64,000 bases of DNA, taken from Nioella nitratireducens. Its GTDB lineage: Bacteria; Pseudomonadota; Alphaproteobacteria; Rhodobacterales; Rhodobacteraceae. Numbering within the stretch: position 1 is the stretch's first letter; each line of letters opens with the position of its first letter. Positions 54,085 through 63,198 of the stretch are shown piece after piece. The stretch covers positions 186,001 through 250,000 of the forward strand of contig NZ_MNBW01000003.1 in assembly GCF_001879715.1 (NCBI RefSeq). The letters run 5' to 3'. The notes under the pieces are model-generated. The model worked only from the letters and a program-made list of their open reading frames with translations, had not been told where the DNA came from and did no database searches. Both the position numbers and the translations under genes were made by a program.

Positions 54085-54381
54085 TTACCGCGGTGGTTGA
54101 GCCTTGATGCGCGTGACGAGTTTTTTGTCATCGACAAAGGTATCGAGGAATTCGTGCCAGGTTTTGGTGGTAATACGGGCATCTCGGAGCATGTTGGTCA
54201 GTTCCTCGATGCCGTCGTCGGTCAGTGCTGTGATGGTCTCGTCCGGACCGGTATAGACGCTGATGATTGATCCGTAGGTCAAGTTGTCGTCATTCCAGAC
54301 GATGGCCTCGAGAAGCTCCAGGTCTTCGTCCATCATCTTGGCGGCGTATTCGAGGGCGTAGATGTGGGTGATGGCAGCCAT
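54085..54381 (-). CDS. Accessory gene inside the IS66-type element
   Basis: The 98-residue protein starts at an ATG that overlaps the tnpC stop by one base pair set (ATGA), so it is probably coupled. It begins [20 protein letters not shown] and is acidic and helical (ETITALTDDGIEELTNMLRD). It ends inside the left terminal repeat. I do not recognise the family. IS66 elements normally carry only tnpA-C, so this is a passenger gene. Confidence 0.7.
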   Translation of the reverse strand: MAAITHIYALEYAAKMMDEDLELLEAIVWNDDNLTYGSIISVYTGPDETITALTDDGIEELTNMLRDARITTKTWHEFLDTFVDDKKLVTRIKAQPPR

Positions 54382-56021
54382 CACGCTGCCTCTGCGTTTG
54401 GGACAGCGAGCGGCGACCAATTCCACGGGAGCAGTTCGTCGAGGCGATTGATCTTGTGATCGTGTATGCGCGCCAAGATGTCAGCCAAGTAGGCCTGTGG
54501 ATCAAGGCCGTTCATCTTTGCCGTTTCGATCACTGTCATTGCCCGCGCGAGGGTCTCGGCGCCAGTGTCTGCCCCGGCGAATAACCAATTCTTTCTTCCG
54601 ATTCCAATCGGTCTGAGTGCCCGTTCAGCCGGATTGTTATCAATGGCTACCCGACCGTCCTCGAGGAACAGGCTGAACGCGGCGCGTCGGCTGAGGCCAT
54701 AGCGGAAGGCCTTGGCCAGATCACCCTTGCCAGGGATCAGCGCAAGTTGGCTTTCCGCCCATGCGAAGAAGGCGCCAACTTTTGGGGCGCTGTGCTTCTG
54801 ACGGGCTGCAAGTCGGATATCAGCAGGCTGACCCGTGATTTCACGCTCGATGTCATAGAGCGCGCCGATATGGTCCAGCGCCTCGCGGGCGATGGTGGAT
54901 TTAGTCTTGCTCCATTCATCATGGAAGTCGCGGCGCAGATGCGCCCAGCATGCCGCTTCGCGCAGGCGGGGCGTTCCGCCAGGGTCAGGAACGTAGAGTT
55001 TGGCATACCCTTTATACCCATCCGCCTGCAGGATGCCGCGTGTATTGGCCAAATGGCGATGGACGTGTTCTTCCTTCCAATCCGGCGCGAAGGTGTAGAC
55101 CGCGCCAGGGGGCGAGGCCCCCGCCCAAGGCCGCTGATCCCGGATATAGGCCCAGATCCGGCCCTTCTTCACGCCCTTTCCCAGCCCCCTGTCGCGCAAG
55201 GATTTGTCCAGAACGCGGATCGGGGTGTCGTCGGCATGAAGCAGGTCACTGGCCATGACATCGGCTTCGATCCGCTCGATCAGCGGGGCCAGGTTCTTCA
55301 TCGCGCGTCCGCACCAGTCCACCAGCGTGCTGTCAGGAATATCCGCGCCCATGCGGGCGAAGATTTCAGCCAGGCGATACAAAGGAAGGTGGTCATCGTA
55401 TTTCGAGACCAGAATGTAGGCCAGCAGAGCAGCACTCGCCATGCTGCCGGGGATGGGTCTGCTGGGTGCTGGTTCCTGCACCATCTTCTCGCAACGACGG
55501 CAGGACTTCTTCAACCGCGCGATCTGCAGGACCTTGAGCTGAGCCGCGACCAGGTCGAGCATCTCGCTGAGATCCTCGCCCACAAGACGCAGGTCGCCAC
55601 CGCAATCCGGGCAGCAGGTGCCGGGGTCAAGCTCGCGACGCTCGCGCGGCGTGGCATCTGACACGCGGGGACGACGGCGGGGCTTGTGCTCAGCGGTATC
55701 TTTGCTGGCATCTGCAGGCGCATCATCTGCGGCACCATCGCCTGCGGAGGCAGTGGAACTTTCAGCGGCTGCGATCAGCAGGTCTTCCAGCGCCAGTTCG
55801 AGCTGTTCGATCTCGCGCTCGACTTTCTCCGAGGATTTGCCGAAAGCCTGCTTCTTCAGTTTTGCGATGCGCAACCGCAGGGTCTGGATCAGCTGGTCAT
55901 GAGCCCGGATTGTCGCCGACATCCGCGCATTCTCCGCCTGCAAGGCAGCAATCATCGCCTTCAAAAGCGCGGGGTCTTCGGGCAGGATTACGGCATCACT
56001 CGACATGCCGCTGACTACCAT
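54381..56021 (-). CDS. tnpC: IS66-family transposase TnpC
   Basis: The protein has 546 residues from the ATG at 56021; an ATG at 56006 is also possible. IS66 signatures are the N-terminal leucine-zipper-like helix ([16 protein letters not shown]), the zinc-finger [30 protein letters not shown] (catalytic Asp), [19 protein letters not shown] and [27 protein letters not shown] (catalytic Glu region). No truncation is seen. Confidence 0.95.
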   Translation of the reverse strand: MVVSGMSSDAVILPEDPALLKAMIAALQAENARMSATIRAHDQLIQTLRLRIAKLKKQAFGKSSEKVEREIEQLELALEDLLIAAAESSTASAGDGAADDAPADASKDTAEHKPRRRPRVSDATPRERRELDPGTCCPDCGGDLRLVGEDLSEMLDLVAAQLKVLQIARLKKSCRRCEKMVQEPAPSRPIPGSMASAALLAYILVSKYDDHLPLYRLAEIFARMGADIPDSTLVDWCGRAMKNLAPLIERIEADVMASDLLHADDTPIRVLDKSLRDRGLGKGVKKGRIWAYIRDQRPWAGASPPGAVYTFAPDWKEEHVHRHLANTRGILQADGYKGYAKLYVPDPGGTPRLREAACWAHLRRDFHDEWSKTKSTIAREALDHIGALYDIEREITGQPADIRLAARQKHSAPKVGAFFAWAESQLALIPGKGDLAKAFRYGLSRRAAFSLFLEDGRVAIDNNPAERALRPIGIGRKNWLFAGADTGAETLARAMTVIETAKMNGLDPQAYLADILARIHDHKINRLDELLPWNWSPLAVPNAEAA

Positions 56022-56068
56022 AGCGGCTCAGGAAACACCATAAAAACAAGCCATTTCAGATAGATAAA

Positions 56069-56416
56069 TTACCCAACCCGCGCCGGTGGCGCGCCCCAAT
56101 CCGGCCTGCGCCAGTCAATTCCTTCCCACAGCATCGCCAATTGCGCCGAGGTGAGACGCGCGGCCCCGGAAGTCGTATTCGGCCAGGGAAAGCGCCCGCG
56201 CTGGAGCACCTTGTAATAGAGGCAGAACCCTTGGCCATCCCAATAGAGAAGCTTCAACCGGTCACCCTTGCGCCCCCGAAACGCAAACACCGCGCCGCCC
56301 GTCGGCTTCTGACGCAACACATCCTGGGCAAGCGCTGCCAGACCTGCAATCCCTTTGCGCATATCCGTTGCGCCACAAGCCAGATAGACCCGAACACCGG
56401 TGCCCGGCCCGATCAT
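56069..56416 (-). CDS. tnpB: IS66 accessory protein TnpB
   Basis: The 115-residue protein has the IS66 Orf2 block YLACGATDMRKGIAGLAALAQ and VFAFRGRKGDRLKLLYWDGQGFCLYYKVLQRGRFPWP. It overlaps tnpA by 4 bp. Confidence 0.94.
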   Translation of the reverse strand: MIGPGTGVRVYLACGATDMRKGIAGLAALAQDVLRQKPTGGAVFAFRGRKGDRLKLLYWDGQGFCLYYKVLQRGRFPWPNTTSGAARLTSAQLAMLWEGIDWRRPDWGAPPARVG

Positions 56417-56808
56417 GCGCCATCCACCGCGCGGATCAGTCGTGTCAGCGCTGCCTCGGCAATATCGCTCTCGAACCGCAGCATGCGCCCCTTCGCCAGA
56501 CGAAGCTCGATCCAGACAGAAGGCGCAGGATTGGTCACTGCGGGCAGATCCGGAATGGATGGCGCGTCAACTGGTAGAAACAGCGCTCCAGCATCCGGTG
56601 ACCAGAGGCCTTTACGCTTCAGCTCGTGACGCCACGCATAAATCTGCTGTCGGGTCACCTCGTGGCGTTGCGCGACCTGCGTCACCGTCGCGCCGCCAAC
56701 ACCGACCGCGCTCACGATCGCCAGCTTCTCGTCGGCACCCCAATAACGGCGCCGCTCGACCCCCAGAATTTCGCCCCGCATGACCCCTCCGCGAATAAGA
56801 GACGTCAT
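56413..56808 (-). CDS. tnpA: IS66 Orf1 protein TnpA
   Basis: The protein has 131 residues from the ATG at 56808; an ATG at 56781 (MRGEILGVERRRYWGADEK) may be the real start. The helix-turn-helix VTQVAQRHEVTRQQIYAWRHELKRKGL and the conserved tail (MLRFESDIAEAALTRLIRAV) match IS66 Orf1. It is the first gene of the element's operon. Confidence 0.93.
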   Translation of the reverse strand: MTSLIRGGVMRGEILGVERRRYWGADEKLAIVSAVGVGGATVTQVAQRHEVTRQQIYAWRHELKRKGLWSPDAGALFLPVDAPSIPDLPAVTNPAPSVWIELRLAKGRMLRFESDIAEAALTRLIRAVDGA

Positions 56809-56881
56809 TAACGACGTCGCTATGCACGTCTCTTAGGCTATCAGCCCCCCCTGCGGCAGGCGGTCACAATCGGGCGGTTAC

Positions 56882-56889
56882 GTTTTAGC
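56882..56889 (+). repeat. Right target-site duplication of the IS66-type element
   Basis: GTTTTAGC repeats the left copy at 54062-54069. Confidence 0.92.
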
Positions 56890-57081
56890 CAGCGACAGAG
56901 CCGGACGACAGGCGAGGTCGAGGACGAGTACCTTTATTCGGTTGGGATTGACCGGTCCGGCTGGAATCGGATCAACTTTTCGCGCCTGGACGTGATCGAC
57001 CCGTCAGATGCTCTGTCAGGCTTCGACCTGCGCCGAGATTTGACGCGGACAGGGATTTTCCGGCCGATCCGCCCCTTCTGA
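56890..57081 (+). pseudogene. DUF4236 protein gene, 3' part, after the IS66-type insertion
   Basis: The fragment reads on in the same frame as the left part: QRQSRTTGEVEDEYLYSVGI, then DRSGWNRINFSRLDVIDPSDA and finally TRTGIFRPIRPF before TGA at 57079-57081. Such a C terminus (DEYLYSV, W..INF, TGIF.PI.PF) is what DUF4236 proteins carry. It has no start codon of its own near the IS edge. Confidence 0.85.
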
Positions 57082-57094
57082 GGATATTCGCCGG

Positions 57095-57574
57095 CTAGCA
57101 AATATGGTCGTTCCAGTATCGATCCCAGCGTAGTGCCCAACCACCAACAACCATCAAACAGTTGATATCCCCTGTACGAGGAGAAATGCACCACGCAGCG
57201 GTACGGTTTCCGCCAGCAGATCCATCTGACCGGCATGTAATCGTTGGTCCGTGAACCAATGTGTGGCCGTGCCTGCCCGTTCCGGTCGGGACGCCTAATA
57301 ATGAAACCAAAGCTGCTAGTGCTTCCTGACCAGTCGCTTGAGGACACGGATGACCCCGTGAGCAGGTCTCATCAATTTCCCGGGCCGCAATGCCCGCCAG
57401 CCGCAGTCTTGGTCCTTCAGCGCACCATATAGGCCCATCTCCATCCCATACATGAGTGGGTGTGCACTCAAAAATTTGACCTCTTGGTACGACAGGAACC
57501 TCAGCTTGGACTTTAGGCGGATCAATGACCCAACCCACTGACCCAAAAAACAATGCAAAAACCAACCGCCTCAT
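57095..57574 (-). CDS. Secreted thermonuclease (SNase)-like protein
   Basis: The protein has 159 residues from the ATG at 57574 with a signal peptide (MRRLVFALFFGSVGWVIDPP). The SNase-like block is ECTPTHVWDGDGPIWCAEGPRLRLAGIAAREIDETC, with the Asp pair after VWDGD. It seems to be a variant or inactive member, because the second catalytic Arg/Glu block is hard to see. It sits antisense between the two plus-strand Ter blocks. Confidence 0.7.
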   Translation of the reverse strand: MRRLVFALFFGSVGWVIDPPKVQAEVPVVPRGQIFECTPTHVWDGDGPIWCAEGPRLRLAGIAAREIDETCSRGHPCPQATGQEALAALVSLLGVPTGTGRHGHTLVHGPTITCRSDGSAGGNRTAAWCISPRTGDINCLMVVGGWALRWDRYWNDHIC

Positions 57575-57845
57575 GATGCGAGACTTAGTCAAGATTAAAA
57601 CAGAGATGTCGATGGGCTCATCAGAAGACAACATCGGCAGGCTTAGTGCATTGTGTGGGCGATGAGGAATAATTTCGAATATCCGATCGTGGTTTCGTTC
57701 CCGTGCTGATAAAACTGGGTGAAGTTCAGCCGCGAGTACCCAGTAAATGCCAGAATTTTTTTTTTCAAAGATGTCTCTACATGTAACAATAGCCCTGTTA
57801 TTGCTCAACCCGTACTACCCATGAATAAGCATGCTCGGAGCCTCC

Positions 57846-58466
57846 ATGAGAAAAGTCACGATCGCCCTGATCGCGTTACTCACATTTGTAGCCGGTCTCG
57901 GACTGCACTACGCGCTGCCTCGCGTCTCCACCGTGCAGGTGTTGGGCGTCGAGGTCAAGCGGGAGGACACAGATCAGCGCACGCGTGACGTCTACATGAT
58001 CCAGGCACAGCTGATTGATGGGGGTGCAGTTCGAGTTTTCCGAAACGATGATGCATGGTTTTATCTGAAGTTCGACTCCGCCAATCTTCAAGCACGCGCG
58101 ACCGGTCTGTCTCGGGATGAGGCGGTGGAGGCGGTTGCGATCCGGCACTACGGGTGGCGGATCCCGGTCTTGTCGATGTTCCCGAACGCTATCTCCGCAT
58201 GGCCGGTCGAGCTGGGATACCGGCACATCCCCCTGTTCAACATGGCGGTGATCCTTACGCTTCTGACGGGCGGCTTTTTCGCGTGGCGTACCGTCAAGCG
58301 GGCCCGGGCCCGGGTCGAGGCCGCGCTGGCCCGTCGCTCGGAGGAGCGCGCGCGGGAGGCCGCGAGCCGGACCGTGCCGCCGGTCAGCGATGCCGGACAT
58401 GAGGACTGGCTCCTGCGGGACCAGCCGACCTCGAACCGCCCGGACGATCCGGGTCGGGGTGCCTGA
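57846..58466 (+). CDS. DUF1523 family protein, Ter-locus copy
   Basis: The 206-residue protein begins MRKVTIALIALLTFVAGLGL after GGAG. It shares HYALPRVSTVQVLGVEV, FRNDDAWFYLKFDSANLQARATGLS and IRHYGWRIPVLSMFPNAI with the core copy at 32536-33138. A second membrane segment (MAVILTLLTGGFFAWRTVK) is followed by an Arg/Ala-rich cytosolic tail. It heads the biosynthetic block of the Ter locus; the tail is longer than in the core copy. Confidence 0.85.
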   Translation: MRKVTIALIALLTFVAGLGLHYALPRVSTVQVLGVEVKREDTDQRTRDVYMIQAQLIDGGAVRVFRNDDAWFYLKFDSANLQARATGLSRDEAVEAVAIRHYGWRIPVLSMFPNAISAWPVELGYRHIPLFNMAVILTLLTGGFFAWRTVKRARARVEAALARRSEERAREAASRTVPPVSDAGHEDWLLRDQPTSNRPDDPGRGA

Positions 58467-58470
58467 GCGC

Positions 58471-59658
58471 ATGGGGGCACATTACCGGGAGAACCGGTAC
58501 ACGCTGGGGACGGGGGTTCTGACGCTGACGATCGACGCCAACCACGCCGGTTCGGAGCTTTTCCGGGTCGCGGAGCGGATCAACCCGAAACGGAGCTTCC
58601 TCTTCGTCTCGACCGTGCTGGGGCGTCACATCCCGGTCCGGCCGCGAGATCACTTCGCTGCGGTTGACGGGGTGGTGGGCCAGATCCCGGACCGGCTCCT
58701 TGAGGGGCCTGTCCTGGTGATGGGGTACGCGGAGACGGCGGTCGGGATCGGGGCGGCGGTGGCACGCCGCATATCACGGAGGCGGGCGGATCAGCCTACC
58801 TGGTACCAGTCCACGACACGGCACCCGGTTGACGGGCTTTCGTGGGCCGGCTTTTCTGAAGGGCACAGCCACGCGACCGCGCACCACGTGATGCGGCCCG
58901 AGCCGGGCCTCCTGCGCGGGGCCCCGGTAACCCTTGTGCTGGTGGATGACGAGACAACGACCGGGCGCACCTTCGCGGCGCTGATCGGCGCGCTGAGGGA
59001 GGGTGGGCTCCCGATAGGACGGGTGCTTCTGGTCACCCTGACGGACTGGTCCGGAGGCGAGGCGGTGCGGGCCGTCTCGGAGGCGGTGCCGGGGGTTCCG
59101 GTGGACGCCTTCTCGCTCATGCGGGGCCGCTGGGGGTGGGCCCGGGACGCCGCCGCCGTCCCGCCGGACGTGCCGGTCTGGTCCGGGTTCGTCCGGGCCC
59201 CGGTCTGGGGACCGGACCGGTCCGGGGCCCCGCTCCTGCGCACGCCACGAATCGCGATTCGGATGGCGGAGGCGGACGGGCTCGACCGGCTTGCGGACCG
59301 GCTCCGGCCCGCGGATCGCGGGGCGCCGGTCCTTGTGATCGGGACCGGCGAGCACGTTTGGGGCCCGATGCTCCTAGCCGAGCGGCTTGAACAGGCGGGG
59401 GCGGAGGTACGGCTGGTCGCCACAACCCGGTCGCCCATCCTGCAGGGGGAGGTGATCCGTCACAAGGTGACCTTCCCGGATCATTTCGGGCTCGGGGTCC
59501 CGATGTATCTGCACAACGTGCCGTCCCGCCCCGAGGCGCATGTCATAATCATGACGGAAACGGATGCTAACGGGGTATGCGCAGAGCTCCGGTCTCATCT
59601 GGGGAGGGGCCTGATCGTTGATGGGGCCGCACAGGTAACGGAGTTCGGGACGACATGA
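58471..59658 (+). CDS. Phosphoribosyltransferase with C-terminal TRSP domain
   Basis: The protein has 395 residues from the ATG at 58471; a GTG at 58459 is in frame. The PRTase core (about 30-220) has the PRPP-loop VTLVLVDDETTTGRTFAALI. The TRSP domain (about 250-395) carries the name-giving motif TTRSPIL, followed by GEVIRHKVTFPDHFGLGVP. In Ter loci this enzyme belongs to a set proposed to build a nucleoside-like metabolite. It overlaps the HAD gene by 4 bp. Confidence 0.9.
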   Translation: MGAHYRENRYTLGTGVLTLTIDANHAGSELFRVAERINPKRSFLFVSTVLGRHIPVRPRDHFAAVDGVVGQIPDRLLEGPVLVMGYAETAVGIGAAVARRISRRRADQPTWYQSTTRHPVDGLSWAGFSEGHSHATAHHVMRPEPGLLRGAPVTLVLVDDETTTGRTFAALIGALREGGLPIGRVLLVTLTDWSGGEAVRAVSEAVPGVPVDAFSLMRGRWGWARDAAAVPPDVPVWSGFVRAPVWGPDRSGAPLLRTPRIAIRMAEADGLDRLADRLRPADRGAPVLVIGTGEHVWGPMLLAERLEQAGAEVRLVATTRSPILQGEVIRHKVTFPDHFGLGVPMYLHNVPSRPEAHVIIMTETDANGVCAELRSHLGRGLIVDGAAQVTEFGTT

Positions 59659-60410
59659 GCGGCTGCATTTATCTCACGGACCTGGACGACACCCTGTTCC
59701 GATCGCTCGTAAAGCACCCCGACCCGGTCGGGCTCACCCGCGTGACCACCGCGACGAACGGGCATCACGGCCACATGAACGCCGCGCAGCGGGGGCTGTT
59801 TGCGGCGCTCCGGTCCACCGGGCACGTGATCCCGGTCACGGCCCGAAGCTCGGACGCGTTCGCTCGGGTTCATCTGGACTTCGGGACCGGTCGGGCGGTG
59901 CTGGCGAACGGGGCGGTGGTCCGGGACGAGACAGGTCGTCCGGACTCTGACTGGAGTGACCACACGGGCCGGATCGGTCGCCGGTTCGACCCGCTCTTCG
60001 GGGAGATGTCAGCGCTGATCCGGGCGGAGTTCGGCGAGGCCGCACGCAGCTGGGTCGTCGCGGAGGAGGGGGCGCCCGTCTACTTCTGCGTCAAGATGAA
60101 CGCCGCTGAGGAGCTGGCGGTGCGCGAGGGGATCACGGCCGCGCGCGATCTGCTCAGCGGACGGCTTGACCTGTCCGGGATGTGGGCGCACCTGAACGGG
60201 AACAACCTCTCCTTCACTCCGATCGGGATCTCCAAGCGGGACGCCTGCCTCCACCTGATCGAGCGGCTCGGGGATCGGGGCGGCGCGCCGCTGATCGGGC
60301 TGGGAGACAGCCTGACGGACCTGTCGTTCATGGGCCTGTGCGACTTCATGATGATCCCGTCCCGGTCGCAGATCGCGACCCGGATCCTCCAGCCGGGGTG
60401 CGATGGATGA
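59655..60410 (+). CDS. HAD-superfamily phosphatase (Cof-like)
   Basis: The protein has 251 residues. Motif I is D9-L-D11-D-T-L in LTDLDDTLFR, motif II VTARS, and motif IV GLGDSLTDLSFMGLCDF. A Cof-type cap lies between. It is likely to remove phosphate from a sugar or nucleotide-like intermediate of the Ter pathway. It is coupled to the PRTase and StiP genes by 4-bp overlaps. Confidence 0.9.
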   Translation: MSGCIYLTDLDDTLFRSLVKHPDPVGLTRVTTATNGHHGHMNAAQRGLFAALRSTGHVIPVTARSSDAFARVHLDFGTGRAVLANGAVVRDETGRPDSDWSDHTGRIGRRFDPLFGEMSALIRAEFGEAARSWVVAEEGAPVYFCVKMNAAEELAVREGITAARDLLSGRLDLSGMWAHLNGNNLSFTPIGISKRDACLHLIERLGDRGGAPLIGLGDSLTDLSFMGLCDFMMIPSRSQIATRILQPGCDG

Positions 60411-61522
60411 ACAGGTCGCTGCCCCCCCTCGTCGGCTTCTCCGGCAGCTATGCCCCCGAAGACGTGACGTTCCTCCTGAAACGTGTCCAGATGCGCCCGA
60501 CCCCGGTCGAGGAGAAGGAGCGTCGTATTCAGACCGGGGCCGCGCACTACTCGGAGATGATCTCCGAGGAGCGCCGCCCGGATGCCCGGTATCTAGACCT
60601 TTTCGAGGCGGCCTGCGGGCCGGGGGTCCCCCGGCTCGCGCGCGACGTCCGCTCCCTGACTGGTCAGGTCCTTGATCTGATCAGAACCGGTCGCCTCAAC
60701 AAACGAGTCACCCTGTGCAGCCTGGTGCGGGCAGGGGTCCCCTACGGGGTCGTCCTGCGCCGGGACCTGGAGCGGTCCGGCGTGGACGTGGCCCATTTCG
60801 GGGTGTCGATCATCCGGGACAGGGGCCTGGATGGGGTCGCAATGGCACGCGTCGTCGCGGAGCGGCCGGCGGACGGGGTCATCTTTGTGGACGGGTGGAC
60901 CGGGAAGGGCGCGATCGCCACGGAGCTTGACCGGTCTTGGCGCGAGCTCTCCGGCCGGGCCCCACTTCTCGCGGTGATCGCGGACCCGTGCGGCGGGGCG
61001 GGCCTCTGCGCCTCGCGCGAGGACTGGCTGATCCCGTCCGGTATCTTGGGCGGGAACGTGTCAGGGCTCATCTCCCGCTCCATTCTGAGTAAGGACCTGA
61101 TCGGAGAGGGGGAGTATCACGGCTGTCTCCTGCTCGATCACCTCGCGGAGGTCGACCTGTCCCGCGCTTTCGTGGACCGGGTTGATGCGGCGTTGCGTGA
61201 GCTGGTCGCCGGGCGCGCGCCGTGTCCGGACGTCAGGACGGAGGCGGCGGGCCGTTTCCGCGCCGCCGCTGACGCGACGGTCAGGCGGGTCGTGGAGCGG
61301 TTCGGGGTCACAAACCTCAACCGGATCAAGCCAGGGATCGCGGAGGCGACGCGGGCGGTCCTGCGCCGTCGTCCGGACCGGGTCCTCGTTCGCACCGCTG
61401 AGGGGGATCCGGACCTTTCCGCCCTCCTTCACCTCTGCGAGCGCGATCAAGTCCCAGTTCTTGCGGACCCGGACCTGACCGGACCCTACCGGGCCCTCAC
61501 CGTCATCAGGGAGACCACATGA
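60407..61522 (+). CDS. StiP-family protein (PRTase-like, Ter-associated)
   Basis: The protein has 371 residues from the ATG at 60407, overlapping the HAD stop. Family blocks are FSGSYAPEDVTFLLKRVQM, EEKERRIQTGAAHYSEMISEE, CSLVRAGVPYGVVLRR, FGVSIIRDRGLD and VIFVDGWTGKGAI (PRPP-loop-like). Databases call it cysteine protease StiP, but the visible fold signatures fit a phosphoribosyltransferase-like enzyme better. The C-terminal third (VTNLNRIKPGIAEATRAVL) is a separate domain. Confidence 0.85.
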   Translation: MNRSLPPLVGFSGSYAPEDVTFLLKRVQMRPTPVEEKERRIQTGAAHYSEMISEERRPDARYLDLFEAACGPGVPRLARDVRSLTGQVLDLIRTGRLNKRVTLCSLVRAGVPYGVVLRRDLERSGVDVAHFGVSIIRDRGLDGVAMARVVAERPADGVIFVDGWTGKGAIATELDRSWRELSGRAPLLAVIADPCGGAGLCASREDWLIPSGILGGNVSGLISRSILSKDLIGEGEYHGCLLLDHLAEVDLSRAFVDRVDAALRELVAGRAPCPDVRTEAAGRFRAAADATVRRVVERFGVTNLNRIKPGIAEATRAVLRRRPDRVLVRTAEGDPDLSALLHLCERDQVPVLADPDLTGPYRALTVIRETT

Positions 61523-62448
61523 CACTTGTCGCATCACACATGTTCGCGGCCTACGGGCTCGGGGCGACCCTCTACATGCCGGTCATTCATCCGAAGGTGC
61601 CCGACATCATGTCCGGCCGCGCCCCAGCTCCCGCCTCCTCCATCGTACTGTGCCTCGAGGACGCGCTGCATGAAACGGACGTGGAGCGGGGCGTTCGGAC
61701 CCTGACCGAGCTTCTTGCCGGCCGCGAGCTAGAACTAGATGCGCGCCCGCACGTATTCGTCCGGCCCCGCTCCTATGACATGGCCTGCCGGTTGAGGGCG
61801 ATCCGGGGGATCGACCGGGTCGACGGGTTCGTCATCCCTAAGGCGCGCCCGGAGACGATCCCGGACTGGACCTCCCTCCTCAACGGCACCCGCCTTCGCC
61901 TGATGCCGACCCTAGAGACGCCGGATCTGTTTGAGCCGTCCCGCCTGATCCAGCTCCGCGACCTTCTGCTCGGGGCCGGTCTGGACCGGATCGCCGCGGT
62001 CCGGCTAGGCGGAAACGACCTGCTAGGCGCGATGGCGCTGCGCCGGGTCCGGGGCGTCACCGCATATGAAGGGCCGCTCGGCTGGTTCCTGTCCATGGCG
62101 ACAGGCCTGTTGACTTCATCCGGACTCCCCGTCGCGGCCCCCGTTTTCGACATCATCGGGGACCTCGAGACGCTCCGCCGCGAGGTGGAGCGGGACGTCC
62201 AAATGGGCTTCGTCTCGAAGACGGCGATCCATCCGGTTCAGGTCCCGGTCATCGAGGGGGCATTCGCGGTCCCGCCTGAGGAACTCGCCGCGGCTGAAGC
62301 GATCCTCGACCGTGACGCGCGTGCCGTCTTTCAGGTCGGTGGGGTGATGTGCGAGCCGGCGACCCACGCCTCCTGGGCGCGACGCACCCTTGCGCGCGCG
62401 GACCGGTTCGGGTCACCTGCCCCCCCGGTCAGATCGGCGGCCGGATGA
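61519..62448 (+). CDS. HpcH/HpaI (citrate-lyase-beta-like) aldolase
   Basis: The 309-residue TIM barrel contains SSIVLCLEDALHE, HVFVRPRS, VDGFVIPKA, RLMPTLETPDLFEPSRLIQLRDLL and MGFVSKTAIHPVQVPVIE, the CitE pattern with its metal-binding acids. In Ter loci a CitE-like enzyme joins the PRTase, HAD and ATP-grasp genes. The carbon-carbon bond chemistry and substrate are unknown. It overlaps both neighbours by 4 bp. Confidence 0.9.
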   Translation: MTLVASHMFAAYGLGATLYMPVIHPKVPDIMSGRAPAPASSIVLCLEDALHETDVERGVRTLTELLAGRELELDARPHVFVRPRSYDMACRLRAIRGIDRVDGFVIPKARPETIPDWTSLLNGTRLRLMPTLETPDLFEPSRLIQLRDLLLGAGLDRIAAVRLGGNDLLGAMALRRVRGVTAYEGPLGWFLSMATGLLTSSGLPVAAPVFDIIGDLETLRREVERDVQMGFVSKTAIHPVQVPVIEGAFAVPPEELAAAEAILDRDARAVFQVGGVMCEPATHASWARRTLARADRFGSPAPPVRSAAG

Positions 62449-63128
62449 GCTTTTGGAGCCACCTACTCAAGCGCCTTCAGGCGATCCGTCACGATCTGGG
62501 CAACTGGTTTCGTCCGCCGGACCCTACCTCATCGGTTGACTTCTCTATAGCCTTCATCGCCCTTGCGGCGAAGCTCGCAAAGGCGGACGGTCGGGTATCC
62601 GTGAGCGAGGTGGTCATGTTCCGGCGGATCATCGACATCCCGCCGGAGGAGGAGCGCAACGCGGCTCGTGTGTATGACCTGTGTGCCCGGCACGTTGGGG
62701 GATATGAGCATTACGCGCGACAGATATGGGGCCTTATCCGTGGACACGATAACGCTGACGAAGTCCGAATGAATCTCGTCGATGGGCTTTTCCATATCGC
62801 TCTTGCTGACGGGGAGTACCATCCGCAAGAGGACCGGTTCCTACGGGAGGTGGCACGCATTCTCGAGATGGGGGCAGATCAGTTCGAACAGCTTCGTGCC
62901 CGCCATGTTCCTGAGGCCTGGAGTCCGTATGCGGTTCTCGGTTTGGCACCGAACGCCTCAACACATGACGTGAGGGCCTCGTGGAAGCGTCTAGCGCGCG
63001 AAAATCACCCGGACCTTCTGATTTCTAAAGGGTTGCCTCCTGAACTGATCCGGATTGCTGAAACACGGCTCAGGGACATCAACCGTGCATATGACGAGCT
63101 GCGCTCCGGATTGGAGCTTAGGATGTAA
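62445..63128 (+). CDS. TerB-DnaJ fusion protein
   Basis: The protein has 227 residues from the ATG at 62445. TerB-like helices span about 25-150 (FIALAAKLAKADGRVSVSEV and LFHIALADGEYHPQEDRFLREVA, each with the acidic D-G-x-[VY] metal motif). A J domain fills 160-225 with the HPD triad in ARENHPDLL. This is the DjlA-like layout and may recruit Hsp70 to the Ter complex. The CitE gene's stop overlaps its start. Confidence 0.9.
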   Translation: MSFWSHLLKRLQAIRHDLGNWFRPPDPTSSVDFSIAFIALAAKLAKADGRVSVSEVVMFRRIIDIPPEEERNAARVYDLCARHVGGYEHYARQIWGLIRGHDNADEVRMNLVDGLFHIALADGEYHPQEDRFLREVARILEMGADQFEQLRARHVPEAWSPYAVLGLAPNASTHDVRASWKRLARENHPDLLISKGLPPELIRIAETRLRDINRAYDELRSGLELRM

Positions 63129-63198
63129 CCCCCGACGCATTGTATAATGATCGGAGAAGCCTTACTGAACTTACAACAGCGTTAAAAGGAAAAAGACT

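Larger units (their letters stand above)
54070..56881 (-). mobile_element. IS66-family insertion sequence, 2812 bp
   Basis: The ends are imperfect 20-bp inverted repeats (17 of 20 match), beginning GTAACCG on both sides: left 54070-54089, right 56862-56881 in reverse complement. An 8-bp duplication GTTTTAGC flanks them. The element carries tnpA, tnpB, tnpC and one extra small gene, all on the minus strand. All parts look intact, so insertion may be recent. Confidence 0.95.

Noticed and set aside
54747-55661. 304-codon plus-strand frame inside the IS66-type element
   Set aside because: It is antisense to tnpC, whose catalytic blocks are intact.
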